This document shows, one piece after another, positions 17,998-18,403 of a DNA stretch of 18,403 bases. Below the pieces are notes generated by a model. It was given only the letters and a program-made list of their open reading frames with translations, ran no database searches and was not told the origin of the DNA. The translations under genes and the position numbers were made by a program. Location of the stretch: NCBI GenBank assembly GCA_003024985.2, contig PXIH01S0020013.1; one strand, given 5' to 3'. Numbering within the stretch: the first letter of the stretch is position 1; the number at the start of each line of letters is the position of its first letter. This stretch comes from Euperipatoides rowelli. Its lineage: Eukaryota > Onychophora > Udeonychophora > Euonychophora > Peripatopsidae.

Positions 17998-18403
17998 GTG
18001 AGTTATTCGCTTTTGAACGATGACTTTTCAGAATTTCTGTACAATGACTTTTCAGATTTGATATTTTGTTAGTTGGCTCATTCTAGTTAAAATACTATAT
18101 TTTTAATATTGAATTAATGTTAGTGTTTTTTTAAAAGCTTAATTACGTAAAAGGTTTTCCACCTAGTAAAGGAGACATACACTCAGTTAACTTTTAAGAA
18201 CAGGATGATGACATTTTTTTAAATTGTTTTAAATGATAAATGCATAATTGTGTTGTAAATTTATAAATTTGATTAACTTCCTAGGTTTTATTTACCATTA
18301 TTTATTTATAATTTAACTGTCAGTCTGTCATACACATTAGGGTGCATCATCCGCCCCATGTTTTAAATTTTTTTATCAAAATTGCTTGTCCCTATGTTAT
18401 TTT

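Larger units (their letters stand above)
15646..18403. other. Gene-poor AT-rich region
   Basis: No gene that I can support on either strand. The TAGGCTA/TAGCCTA words are especially frequent between 16700 and 17660. There is a local GC-richer patch at about 16905-17045 with a strong hairpin, a second hairpin at 17284-17339, a possible micro-exon at 17970-17997 and a direct repeat (ATGACTTTTCAGA at 18020-18032 and 18044-18056). Everything else looks like intergenic or intronic sequence. Confidence 0.55.

Noticed and set aside
1-18403. tRNA, rRNA, CRISPR array, prokaryotic operon signals
   Set aside because: None recognised by eye on either strand, and the window is plainly eukaryotic nuclear DNA.

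Overview
The window is AT-rich nuclear DNA from an animal, most likely an arthropod and perhaps a hemipteran insect. The evidence is long non-coding stretches, decayed non-LTR retrotransposon sequence, eukaryotic promoter and splice-like signals, and one large protein whose closest relatives are animal. The short words TAGGCTA, TAGCCTA and TAGGCCTA recur throughout, a habit I associate with some hemipteran and crustacean genomes; this is only a hint. There are no operons and I recognise no tRNA, rRNA or CRISPR. One ambiguous base at 729 shows the source is a draft assembly.

Layout. 1-5160 is gene-poor: a 21-bp perfect hairpin at the left edge, a C-rich tract with strong G-quadruplex potential on the minus strand, a possible non-autonomous TTAA-flanked element, and a very decayed minus-strand retroelement. 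5160-5363 looks like a TATA-less housekeeping promoter (E-box, CRE, TCGCGA, then AAGATGGCGG) followed by a perfect splice donor. 5825-6150 holds a broken copy of the N-terminus of Nipped-B/NIPBL (the MAU2-binding segment), readable only by changing frame three times and passing a stop. 6506-12142 is one uninterrupted 1878-codon ORF for the rest of Nipped-B: the HP1-binding PVVVL motif, the charged linker, the whole HEAT-repeat cohesin-loading body and an acidic/basic tail. 12143-12800 is 3' flank with an A-rich tract and a polyadenylation signal. 13190-15645 is a dead plus-strand LINE with coiled-coil, reverse transcriptase and C-terminal zinc-knuckle remnants, interrupted by other insertions. 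15650-18403 has no gene I can support, but has a compact hairpin element and a candidate micro-exon.

Main interpretation. A 5.6-kb intron-free Nipped-B coding region joined to a decayed N-terminus is best explained as a processed retrocopy. If everything had decayed equally, the long ORF should also be broken; it is not, and the conserved HEAT surfaces are intact. The asymmetry suggests that the copy is, or was until recently, kept by selection as an N-terminally truncated cohesin loader that cannot contact MAU2 in the usual way. A promoter-like element with its own splice donor about 0.5 kb upstream could drive it. This is inference: it needs the parental gene, expression data and substitution rates to confirm.
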